Of a stretch of DNA of 64,000 nt, positions 22,382 to 33,277 are shown piece by piece. The notes under the pieces are model-generated. The model was not told the DNA's origin. It saw nothing but the letters and a program-made list of their open reading frames with translations, and did no database searches. The stretch is from contig JAETXT010000002.1 of NCBI GenBank assembly GCA_019188255.1, forward strand, positions 1,674,001 to 1,738,000. Direction: 5' to 3'. A program made the translations under genes and the position numbers. This DNA is from Verticillium longisporum. Lineage: Eukaryota > Ascomycota > Sordariomycetes > Glomerellales > Plectosphaerellaceae. How positions within the stretch are numbered: position 1 is the stretch's first letter; the number at the start of each line of letters is the position of its first letter.

Positions 22382-24067
22382 TCAGAGCCGTAATGTACCC
22401 GCCGTTCGCCCAGCGACCTCATATCCGGTAGATAGCCGCTCCAATTCCTCATCATGCGGGGATTCTTGTAAAAGTGAGGTTCCGTTGGCCTGGTGCATGT
22501 AAAGATGTTGTCCGATCCAAGACGTGAGCTGTGGTGGCCCTATAACGATCCGCGTCAGTCCGACAAGGATGGCAAGGCATCCAAGCGCGATGAAAGCCTT
22601 TGCGGCAACGTGGTGGCAGCCGACACTTCCATTTTTGCGCCAGATATGCATGTAAACCCTTTCTCTTTCTCTGCTGGATCCGGGCTCAGTGCCGAACGGA
22701 GTCTCTCCAAGAGGAACATGTCCGACATGATAGTTCTGTTCCACTGCCTCCGATGCGATATATGTCAAGGCCAATCTCGAGAAGGTACTCGCGGCGTCTG
22801 CACTGGTGGTCTCGGACAGCTGCAATAGAGCGTCGATCCAAGGTCCGTGGTGCTCGGAGAACGATAGTTGTTGCTTCCTGACTTGTGGAGCCTCGTCGTC
22901 AACGGAGAGCAGACTCGTGAGAAGATCCTCAGTTGTTGTGGAGTATGAATTCACAAAATCGAGGATGTTCTGCATAGTCGCGCAGTCTCCTCCTTGAATG
23001 GTTCGTTGAACTTTGCGCACGGCATACCTGACCTCATAAATAAGATGTCTTGCTGCAGGTATTGACTCGGTCGAGGATGAGGCTGGGTTGTCCCACAGCT
23101 CCGCCGGCGCCCACCGCATCTCAATCACTTGAGATGATTCAATGCGATAGTCAACAATTGCTTGTGACCTGTTTGCATTATCCCACTGATCTCCCGATCC
23201 GGTTGGCCAGTCCGAATTGACGGTTCGCATGCGTCGCCAGCCGTCGGGTGCCTCGCGTGGCATGGCAGGGGTTGATTCCTGGTCCTGGTGTGTACTCTGA
23301 TTCGCAATAAGGACGAACTCGCGCTCGTACAGGTTCCCTTGATCTTCTGATTGCATGTTCCAGTTGCAATTCGATGTCGCCATCATGACAACGATACTGG
23401 GGGGATCCCGACGATGCTCAGGGTCATCATTCCGGAAACCGTGCAGGAAAGACCTCGATGTCTCGCTATTGTGTGTATCTGCAAGCCAAGGAGCGACTGT
23501 GCCGTTTGTAGTTATTTGCAGTGGTGGAGGTTGCAAGATCACTTGCTCTTGTGACAGAGCCTTATTGAACGATGAATCGGGCACCTCGCGAATTGCGAAC
23601 TTGTACCCCACGGATGCCGCTGTGCCAGAAATGATGACGATGTTGCGGAATGTGATGAGCCAAGGGAAGGCTCTGAAGCCGTAGGAAACTGGAGCCCGGG
23701 GTAAAGAATTCAGGTATCGACCGTAGTTAAGGCCTTCAGCGCTTTGAGCCATCCGTGTGCACGTCCAATCGAAAAAGTGGTTATAGGCTTCATGGAACCC
23801 GTACGCCAGCAGTCCGAAGCCGACACCGAGGATCGCTAACCATACCTGGATGCCTAAATGAGAGCCAGGCCGCAGAATTTTGAATGCATCATTGTGTACG
23901 CCATCGCCAGTCGTTCGCCGTCCGACGTCAATGAGGACTGAGCCTCCAACGAACAGTGAGGCCAGCGACAAAATCCCTAACCGCTGGAGGCGAACAAAAG
24001 TCTTTTTGCCCCAATGCTTAGTGGTTGCTGACATGAGTGTCTTGATTTCCGCATTCTCGTTGGCCAT
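22382..24067 (-). CDS. Predicted four-helix membrane protein, function unknown
   Basis: A 561-residue single-exon protein from the ATG at 24067 (MANENAE..). The frame stays open a further 124 codons upstream, but that stretch looks unlike protein and I treat it as 5' UTR. Hydrophobic segments lie at about residues 29-49, 73-92, 131-155 and 487-509, leaving a ~330-residue non-hydrophobic region between helices 3 and 4 with N-glycosylation-type sites (e.g. NGT, NRS), probably outside the cell or in a lumen. This layout is common among uncharacterised ascomycete integral membrane proteins. I do not recognise a catalytic motif. It is the first gene beyond the RIP block, 437 bp from its edge. Confidence 0.75.
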   Translation of the reverse strand: MANENAEIKTLMSATTKHWGKKTFVRLQRLGILSLASLFVGGSVLIDVGRRTTGDGVHNDAFKILRPGSHLGIQVWLAILGVGFGLLAYGFHEAYNHFFDWTCTRMAQSAEGLNYGRYLNSLPRAPVSYGFRAFPWLITFRNIVIISGTAASVGYKFAIREVPDSSFNKALSQEQVILQPPPLQITTNGTVAPWLADTHNSETSRSFLHGFRNDDPEHRRDPPSIVVMMATSNCNWNMQSEDQGNLYEREFVLIANQSTHQDQESTPAMPREAPDGWRRMRTVNSDWPTGSGDQWDNANRSQAIVDYRIESSQVIEMRWAPAELWDNPASSSTESIPAARHLIYEVRYAVRKVQRTIQGGDCATMQNILDFVNSYSTTTEDLLTSLLSVDDEAPQVRKQQLSFSEHHGPWIDALLQLSETTSADAASTFSRLALTYIASEAVEQNYHVGHVPLGETPFGTEPGSSRERERVYMHIWRKNGSVGCHHVAAKAFIALGCLAILVGLTRIVIGPPQLTSWIGQHLYMHQANGTSLLQESPHDEELERLSTGYEVAGRTAGTLRL

Positions 24068-24439
24068 TGTGCCTTCATCGGGGAGGCAGGGAGGCTCGGT
24101 GGTGGTTGTGTGGAGGAGATGGAGTGAGATCCGTAGTCCAGGAGCCAGACACCTTTTCCTGTAATCAAGTAAGCAAGAAGTGACCTGGCGCATGCCATTC
24201 ACTGTACAATGCAGTAAGGATTGCCGACTGCAGCATGTCTTGGAGGATTCGCATCCTTGTTGCGACTGGGACGGAAATAGAACCCACAGCATTTGAACTT
24301 GTGGCAAAAAGGCAGCGTGTGGCTGAGCGATGATCGAGACGGCTGAATGACGTAGCAGATGAGCACATAGACAAGAGTCAGAGAAGCACCAAAAGATCCT
24401 TAGACTTGAGCAGTCAATGCACAGGAAAAACAACATCAC

Positions 24440-24850
24440 TTTGAAAGTTGCATGGGGATTCTACCAAATGTTATGTCGCATGTCATTCAGTGAAGGCATT
24501 ATTATGAAAGATACCGCACTATCTCCAACTCTTTTCACATCTCCAAACCGACGGAATTGTGGACGTACGAATGCACATTCTTTCCTCCTGCCTGACACGG
24601 GCTTCTATTGCACTGTGGTTGTTCAGGATGCAGATAGGAGAGAGTTGAACTAGAAGAACTTCGTCACCACGAATGAAATGTCACTTGTCTTAATGGGCGT
24701 TGTATGGCGCAAACCCAGTCTGGGCTTGACAGGTGTTGATACGACAAATTTCACAGATAATCGATAGTAACTACTTTCTGATTCAACTACCATGATGACG
24801 TTTTCAGTCTCTTTCTCGGCTGCATAATCCTTGCGAGTGATGATACAGAT
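24440..24850. other. Intergenic region
   Basis: A ~400-bp stretch between two minus-strand genes, with some presumed 5' UTR of the membrane protein at its left. No ORF, repeat or RNA gene is recognised. Confidence 0.6.
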
Positions 24851-25441
24851 CTACACAGGTGGCACATCGTGTCGCCCTACATCATGAGGCTTGGGAAGCG
24901 TCTTCGGGCTGCCAGCTTGGTCGCTGACGGCTCTGGGAGAACAGATGTCAGCAAGCGTCACCAATGGGTTGCAGTAGATATCATACCGGATGGCTTGGCC
25001 TGTGGTGGCCGTCACGGCGGTTTTGGTCGCTGAGCCGGCAACAGCCTCCAGAGCCGACAAGCCAAACTCTTTTCCGAGCATAGTTCCGGCGCCCTTGACG
25101 GCATGTCCCACACCGCCTCCGCCTACCATTCCAAAAGCTCCGCCCATGAGCGCATCGGTCACGAGCTTGTTGGCACTGAGATCAAGACCTTTGCCGTTGA
25201 TTTGATTCTCGATCTGACCGCCAAGCGTAGATCCCGCCATTCCACCCGCGACGGCGCCAGCGGGCCCTCCAACGATGAAGCCACCAACTGCACCGACAGT
25301 TGAGACAAGGTTTCCGGTGCTGGCCGCCAACGACTTTTGGGCGCCTTCTTTGTCCCCGGCAAGGTATTGAATGCCCGCCGTCGCGTGGCCGACCACGGGG
25401 ATAGCGCCGACGACGCTGAGAACACCACTCCAGAAACCCAT
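24851..25441 (-). CDS. Small glycine-zipper hydrophobic protein
   Basis: A 196-residue ORF whose ATG at 25441 lies in a strong context (ACCATGG). Residues ~10-130 are rich in Gly, Ala and Val, with repeated GxxxG spacing (for example GGPAGAVAGGMAGSTLGG) and few charges, typical of glycine-zipper segments that pack in or on membranes. The C-terminal ~45 residues are polar. No signal peptide or known enzyme motif is visible. It lies 1.0 kb from, and divergent to, the patatin-like gene. Function is unknown; membrane insertion or oligomerisation is inference from composition. An unseen intron near the C-terminus is possible. Confidence 0.7.
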   Translation of the reverse strand: MGFWSGVLSVVGAIPVVGHATAGIQYLAGDKEGAQKSLAASTGNLVSTVGAVGGFIVGGPAGAVAGGMAGSTLGGQIENQINGKGLDLSANKLVTDALMGGAFGMVGGGGVGHAVKGAGTMLGKEFGLSALEAVAGSATKTAVTATTGQAIRYDIYCNPLVTLADICSPRAVSDQAGSPKTLPKPHDVGRHDVPPV

Positions 25442-26451
25442 GGTGCGGTGTGCGAAAAAAAACTGGGGAGATCAGAGATCGGGCCTGGTTGTGGATGAGC
25501 AACGAGCCAGAGGGAGGGTTATAGAAGCTCGACAAGGCGAACAAGAGGTGGGCAGAAACGATAGCTCAAGCAGAGTTGGAAGCTCAGAAACAATGTGATG
25601 TGGAAGTTAAGTTACATGCCTTGAAGACTATATACATCTACCTACCGTATTGCGCTTGTTCATCTGGCCCCTATTCCGTCCATCCGAGTCAATGTCCGAA
25701 TTGAGCATGCGCTGAGAACTAGCGCTGTCAACAACCACATGCGCGGCCCGTCCCTCGCGTCGTGATAATGCCCCGTGGGGGCGCCTGGATCGGTCCAGAC
25801 CTGCTCCCAGCTGAGCTTGTGGAATGGCTAGATTGGACGCGCCGCACGTTCAGTGCGGTGAGGATGGATCGCTATGGGAAGCTGAAGCGAGACGCAAGGG
25901 GCATTCGCAAACATAAGCCACAGCAGGTGCATGTGATGCGCTGAAAACCCACTGCCGCTGCCAAAACAGGCCTTTGCTGCGACCCCGGCCTTGAGCACCA
26001 TGCCCCAAGCTTGTCCTCTAGCTCAGCCCGCCACCGGCCAAGACAAGATTGAAATGGGAAATCGTTAGTACAATTGCTAGTTCGCCGCGATGCACTGTCC
26101 GTTGACATATCATTTTCGGAATGTGACCTCAGCTCGCCACGGTTGGGTTCTCCAATTGACAGTGCGTATCACAACCTATCAACGTCTGGAGGCCAGTCTT
26201 TCGTTCGAATGAAGGTTGACGGTCAGAAGTGACATGTTTCCAAATACTCATGAATGCATACCCCTCGTATGGAGGCTTTTGCGTCTCTTGTGTGCACCTC
26301 TTCACACAAACCGCTTGCTCTGTGTCTGGACTGTCACTCAGATGTCCCAGACAAGATGGGTACATAAGACGTGGACAAGTCCTCATCTGACCCTTGTTTC
26401 AAGCATCGTCGTGTTCCAAGACTATTCATATATACCAAACCTCTCTTCACT
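25442..26451. promoter_or_regulatory. Divergent intergenic region, glycine-zipper gene / patatin gene
   Basis: A 1.0-kb region holding the 5' flanks of both genes. No convincing ORF, repeat or RNA gene is seen. Shared regulation is possible but nothing in the sequence proves it. Confidence 0.5.
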
Positions 26452-28749
26452 ATGCAGATTCCTGACGCTCTTGAGGCCCTGTCGGTGTATCCGTCGGCTC
26501 CGGGCGATGCCCCGGATGGCAAGTACGCCGTACGCAGCGGCAAGAAGAAGCATGTGGACTCATCCGGCCCCGGCATCGAATACACCAGCTGGTTCAGGAC
26601 TCCCGTCAGTCTCCCTATTTCGTGTCACAAATTCGTGGTAGAATATTAATCGCGACGTTGTGTCGAACATACAGTCCTTAGATACCAAGACCATTCAGCG
26701 CTTGCACAGCATTCAACTCTTCACAGAGTCTCGCGATCAAGGCTTCTGTGATGACAAGGCCGCTGGTATCTGGACATGGTTCGAGATCGCTATCATGGAG
26801 AATGCAGACGCCGTCACGCCCCGAGTTAAAGATGATATTCAGCTCTCGTGGTCCAGTCACAAGAACGTTCTAAGCTGTGAAGATTTCACTTGGGTGAGTT
26901 CTTGAGTCAGCCGCAAAAACCCTAGAAGAAGGCCTTGAGGCAACTGCATGAAATCAGGACTGAGACCGGGGCAGCTCCAAGGAAGCGTGTTCTCTGAGGA
27001 CCACGACTTGTTTCGTCTCGTCGAGGTATATAATCTGTTGTTCAAGCCCAACTGCGGTACGGCGCTGACCCAAATTGCAGAAAAACAACGTGATTGCTGT
27101 TCGGCTTTGCTCTCGTTTCCAAGGCTGGAAATTGACCGCAAAGCGTGGTTACCTGGTCGTCGAACTGGGCGCCCCGAGTGAGTCTACCCACGGCAGCGTG
27201 AGAATATAACTGTATCAATGACCATGTTAACATGCGAGCCTCAAGTTGAACGCGAGTCTCTCAACTTCGGTTCCATTGCAGCCAAGGTCCTTGGCACGCA
27301 AGAGGCTCTCAATGACATTAACAAAGTCATGTTCCCTACGCTTGAACAGCTTCCGTCCGTACCAGACAGCCTCTTCAAAGCTGATATGCTCAGCACGGCC
27401 AGTGCAAACGATCGACCCTTGCGTGTGTTGTCACTAGGTAGGTCGCACAGTCCACCGAACCTGATCAAGATTGATGAGGACTATTCTGACCATGTGTAGA
27501 TGGTGGTGGCGTGCGCGGCTTGGCGTCCTTGATGATCTTGAAGAAGGTCATGGACCAGTCATGCCCAGGCAAAAAGCCTTGCGAGGTGTTCGACATGATC
27601 GGCGGCACCAGCACGGGAGGGTAAGTCGACCTGAATCGCTTATTGGCACGTTGATATGGCCCACTGAACATGTGCCAATTAGCTTCATCGCAATCATGCT
27701 GGGTCGGCTCGAGATGAGTGTCAATGATTGCATCGCAAGCTATGTCAAGTTCATGGGACAAGTATTTCCGCAAGTCCAGGAAGTCAAGTCATTTGCCGGT
27801 CTTGTCGGTCACTTCTGGCCCAGCCTTGGGACTGTTGTCAAAGTTGGGGTCAATGGAGAGAAATGGGACCACAGCGTCCTCGAGAAAGTCATCAAGGATC
27901 TCATCAGGGAAAAGCTCAACCAGGACCCTGACTCCGTCCCTTTTCGGGACGAGAACAATACCAACCCACCTTGCAAGGTGTAAGTATAGCTCTAGCACTG
28001 CGGGCGCTGTATGCAGAGCTGACCCTCACCAGCTTCGTCACAGCCGTTGCCTCGCACGGCTCGAACAACCACGCACCCGTCTTGCTCCGGTCGTACACGA
28101 ATCCTCTGCAAATGCCTGAGCTTCCAGATATCAAGCTCTGGGAGGCAGCACGCGCTACATCGGCAGCCCCGATGTTTTTCAAGCGTCTAGAAGTCAATGG
28201 TCAGACGTTTGTTGACGGAGGCCTACAAGCCAACAACCCCATTGGCTGGTGTGTACTCGCCGATCCGTGACTTCATGGTCGCAGAGCTGACTTTACGTTG
28301 ATAGGCTTTGGAATGAAGTGCTTCAGGTCTTCGGCCCAGTCCGTACTACCGGCTGCTTCCTCAGTATTGGCACCGGGACTCCCCTCAGCCAGACCTTGTC
28401 GACTGTCAATCATCCCATTGACTTTACAAATGGCCTCGCGAGTATCGCTACCAACAGTGAGATGGCGAACATTTTGTTCCGCTCTCTGATCAACGCTTTC
28501 GCACCTCGCAGCATGGCCAGGAAGTATTGGCGCTTCAATGTCGGCGACGGACTGCCCGACTGGGTCGAAGAGGATGGCGTTGGGAGCTGGAGGAGGTTGC
28601 TGGCCAAGGTCGAGGAGAGTAATGTGGGCGAGCTCGACGATGTCGCGATGATCGACATTACGAGGTCGAGAGCCGAAGATTACATGAAGGAGCCTGGCTT
28701 TACGACGCTGCTCAACGAGTGCGCGCCAGCTCTGGGAGGTGGAGCCTAA
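26452..28749 (+). CDS. Patatin-like phospholipase
   Basis: Nine exons by splice signals and frame: 26452-26604, 26675-26893, 26975-27025, 27081-27177, 27246-27437, 27500-27620, 27683-27979, 28033-28248, 28305-28749; 596 residues. Residues ~1-230 form a separate domain with a conserved-looking pattern (SHKN, CEDFTW, VRLCSRFQGW) seen, as I recall, in other fungal multidomain proteins. The patatin domain begins with DGGGVRG (~238-244). Its nucleophile Ser is in GGTSTGG (~275) and its catalytic Asp in DGGLQANNP (~438). Such enzymes hydrolyse acyl chains of membrane lipids; fungal relatives often occur in NLR-type immune receptors, but no NB-ARC/NACHT or repeat domain follows here. Least certain are the acceptors at 26974 and 27245. 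Confidence 0.85.
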
Positions 28750-31700
28750 TGGCCACGCAACAGTGGTGATGCCTGCTCAGCTAATGATGTCTCGACTGCC
28801 AGTGAGCGGAGGCTGATCTGAGGTCACTGCGCCAGTACAAAAACCACAGGTATGCCTGGCCTCACATTTCCGGTGGCTCATTATTGAATACTGCCTATCT
28901 CAGACGACCGAACCTCGAGTGTTATAGACAGCTGACTTCATGACGAATCTGCAGCTTGTCGGGTCAAACTAATGCGAATAATATCTGATTGTTAAACCAA
29001 AGCCAAAAGTGAGGGTAGATGGACTCGTCTCCGTCTTAGATGCAGCGTTTCCTCACCATGTAGCTCGTCCTCCAGACCTGCTCTTGCAGACGACACTGAT
29101 GATGAAACGTACCTACCTTACTTGAGACCATACGTCATCAATAAGCAGGCGTGACTACGGTTCAAAAGATTTCCAAACAAATATCTAAAGGAAGGCGCCA
29201 CCCTGGATGTGACTACTCTTACCCGCTTATGGAGTTCTGCGAATCCATCATTTCTGATCGCTACCTACCTTAGGTATATTAAGTCAAGCTCGCGATGTGG
29301 TTGGAAAGTCATTGTGTCACTTCCTGTGGCGAACGCTAAAAGGAGCATCTTGCTTTCAGCTGCACTGCAAGCTGAAGGAACTCGGAAGCGAGAAACCTAC
29401 GACGATGGACCAAGAGCATGTGCTCCAGAACGCAAGTGACAAGTCTCGAACTCTGCTCAAGTGAAACAAATCCTCCTCGTGCCGTCGATACCACGACTGA
29501 AAGACATGTGTTCAATGGTTTCGTTGAAAAGTCCACGGATAGCATAGCTTTATGCAGTGGGAAGACAGAGGTCAAGTATGCAGCAAGGCGTCATGGATGA
29601 CCTTTCCTTAGGTATACGACGATGCAAGCTACAAGATCACATGTCTCACGACGCCATCAAACCACGTACGTTGCTTTTTGACCTCTGGACACGTTTGTAC
29701 CCTCGCGATCGGAACGACATGTTTTGGATTGCTGCTGGATCGGTGTCCTCTAGGAAGGCACGTTACTGGACGACCAAGTCTCTTGACTGAAGCCACGTTC
29801 AACTCACAACATAGCCACGTCCGTTTTCCGGGGAGGAAAGGCACCTTCTTCGCTATTCTGGCCAGCCAGAGAAAGCAATGAAAATGCAGAGAGCATTCGC
29901 GTCACCTGGAGGCAGTGAAATACCAGGGACACAGTGGAGGCCATCGTGTGCAAGCATAGAGGACAGCCTCCGAGCAGAGGCAAAAATTGAGATAAATCTA
30001 GTGATGTCCCTTGGGACAACCATCAGAGATTAATCTTGATGAGAACCTGCAAATGCATCAGTAATCAAGCCCACCAGAAATGACCAAAAGCAAGGAGGAA
30101 GTGAGCCTCACAGATACTACACTTGATCTGCACAATTGATGTCAGTATAACTCCCAAGAGACCGAAAAGAGTGAGAAGCTAGGTACCTAAGCCAAAAGGC
30201 AAAGAGAGCTAAGGAGAGAAGAAGAAACATGAACCAAGTCGACGCCTGGCTGTCGATATTTGAAGGCTGTTGGAAAGCGGTGTAGGGGAGTGCAATCAGT
30301 AAACCTGGCAGAATCTGGCCAATGAGAGTGACGGGCATCAACCTGAATGGTGCAGTGAATGGTGGTGGGGGACGCCAGCTGGCGGGACTGGTGGCAGGGC
30401 CGTGGCAGGACCAGTGACCAGACTGGCGGCAGGACCGATGGCAGGTGAAATCTCATGAGGATCGTCAGGGAGAATGGTTCCTGCCGCCTTCGGTTTCTGC
30501 GGTGAGCAAGTCTCCTCCCATCTGCCAAGTCCACTTCTTGTCCGGTTGCCTGTCATGCCTTCAAGACAGCATACAACAGTCTTAGCCTTCAGCTCCGCAT
30601 CGGTGACACCCAGTGGCTAGGCGGCGCTCATTGCTTTTGAATGACAAACAACATGCTCGTCTCAATTGTCGATGCAATGCGTGAGCACGCTTGGAAGTCT
30701 CGGCCAAATAGGCACGTTTGAAGCTACTTGGTTTGGTCGTTGTGATCTCAGTATACTGGCCACACGCACTTCTGGCAGGCCAGTGCGATATGACACCATT
30801 CGTCCTAGGGACGACCCTGCTATGTCTTGCTTGCCCGCCAGGCTGTCTCAACCCTCGCCACCCTTGACCACCCAGACTGGCCAGGCTGGCCAGCGAGCAG
30901 GCTAGCGAGCAATAAGGCACAGCTTAAGCAAGGCGAACTGCAACGTCTCTCCCTGACAGAATCAGACATTGCAATGGCGCCTGCTCTTCCATCCCTTGGG
31001 AGAGGCGTGGGGTTGCATTTTTAGACGGCACCATAGAACACAAAGGTTATCACGACATCGATCCAGCCATCCTCCGTCGTTCCGATACCCGCTATTGGAT
31101 CGGTACAGTAGCTGACTCCGGGAACACGACGGCGAGCGGGTTGCAACCCAATTGCGAGCCCGGGCCGATCAGCGGGAAATCCACGCTGCAGGATCTTTTT
31201 TTTCTCCGTCACGGCACAAAGGTCAGCTGCCCGCTGACTAGGACAACATCAGCGAGCCGATTGCCACCATGCTGTAACATGACTCGAGAGACACCCATTT
31301 GCGGTCGTCGACACGAGCAGCACATGCACAGGACAAAGGAAAGAGGCACAGGGCCGGTGCGGTACGACAAAGGTACCCGCCGACTTAGCCCGGCAGCCAT
31401 CGTATTGTGTGCTCTGCCGCCCTGGTGCGTGTCTCGGGTACCGTGGAACCGTCGTAGCGCCACGGAAGGGAAGTCTCTTCGGATTCAGGACGAAGCCCCA
31501 AGCACCGCCCAACACGTGAAGACCGCAGACAAAGCTGGTAAGGGGGTTCCTCGTGCGCCGACCACTGGCTTTCGGCCGTCCATCTCCAGAGGTGTGGGAG
31601 AGGAAAAACAAAAAAGCAGACCGCTGTGGGCTCGAGATGCAGCCAAAAATGTCTGACAGGACGGCAGGCTGGCTTTAGCCTCAGGCTGTGCGACGCCAGC

Positions 31701-33277
31701 ATAGTCGACGGTGATCTATATTCAGCACTGTCGAGTCGATGCAACAGCTGACGGCGGAGGCGATGGAGGCGCAGGGAGGCAGACTGGCAGGCTGCCAGTG
31801 GCCCATTCGCTCAAACGTCTCCACGAGTTGGCAGACGACTGGATGATGCCACTTTTCGCCGAGGATCATCATCACCCGCCGCCCATCCATCGTTTCGCTC
31901 GTCCGCCACTGAAGGGGGGACACCACATCCAGAAATCGCTTGATGGCCATCATGTTTGATGAGGCTGGCAGGCTGTCACTCCACAATCGACACCTGCGAG
32001 CATCGATGTTGCGTCCATCATCCGGAGGGGAGAACCTGCTCCTCTGGTGTTATTTTCTCCCTCAAAAAAGGCCGTTGCTACAGAAGCCAGACGCAAGAGA
32101 CCTAAAAAGGACGCAGAAAATAGAGAGGTGGAGGCGTCTTTTCGTATTAACCGCGGGCCTCTCTCCAGAAATCCTGGCACCTAGCGCGCAGTTGCCCCCC
32201 CTTGCACCCCTGTCGACCCCTTTTTGGCGGGCTTGAGTTGCGGTCTTGGATCTTGGATCTGCCCCTCTTGCTAGGCAATCCTTCGTTGGGCTCAGCCGTG
32301 TACCGGGACGCAGGCAAAGCTGCCAACGGCACTCAGAAGGATAATGCTGCTCTGGTCTACTCCACCGAGCGGAACGAGCAACGTCATTTTCTTGCGTCTC
32401 TCTACCGGACTTTGGGGTTCTTAGCAACACGACGACGCCCACGCCATCTTTTCTTTTCAACACTCCCATCCGCGCGGCCCAGCACTAGAACGCAACAGAC
32501 GAGCACAAATTCAAGACTGCTCTAGTCACTAGCAACACCCCGGCGTCTCCGAAGTTCCGCCTTTTTTCCTCTCGTCCTGCGTGTCAGGAGCTTCGTCTGC
32601 TTCTCTCGTCACGAATTGACTTGGCGGCCCAGAACACGAACAAGACAGCGAGCGACCAAGCAAGGACGTTTCAACTTGACACTGGCAGGACTAGATTGCC
32701 TGGCAAGATCTCCTCTCGGCATCAACGCACGTCCGTTGCCGTTATACTCACTCCACCTTGCTTGCCTTCCCTGGTGCTAACTTGTGTCGCTCTCAGCCAC
32801 GAACCCCAACTGGCCACCCCCCCGGCAACCTCGAGGTCCTCCACTCCCGGGCTTCTTTCCTTGTCCGATCCACCCTCTCCACGCAGGGCATCGCCCGACA
32901 GACGGAACAGAAAGCAGAGTCCAGGGGCTCCGCCTGTTGAGGTCTGACATCCTTTTCTTCTCACAGAACGCTAGCCTGCAGGAGAACAGCGTAACGGCAA
33001 ATGATTCCCATCCGCCGCAGAAGAACTGCCCACTCTTGTCCCCCCCAGCCTACCCAAAGGCCCCTCTCCTCCGACTCGAGTCTCGCCCCGACCTCTCCTC
33101 TACGCTCCGAACATACTTCACATAGCACCTCCCGCCTGTTTTCCGACACAGCAGGGTGCTCGCTATCCTCGTCTTGTCTGTAAGCATCGGCTCGTGACGC
33201 TGCGCTTCTCCAGGTCAAAGGTCCCACACCAAAGCCTCAAGGACGACCAGCAAAGCTTCACAGCCAGCTTGCCCAGT
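28750..33277. other. Long intergenic region, no gene recognised
   Basis: 4.5 kb of normal-composition DNA. Open frames are short, overlap on both strands and resemble nothing I know. Degenerate GGCAGGACC-type repeats occur around 30,360-30,450. The last ~800 bp are pyrimidine-rich with CTAAC and CAG signals (for example near 32,776-32,797), suggesting a long 5' leader, possibly with an intron, for the gene at 33278. Confidence 0.55.

Noticed and set aside
33194..33277. N-terminal extension of the 33-kb gene
   Set aside because: The frame is open, but position 33194 is GTG, not ATG; the first in-frame ATG is 33278.
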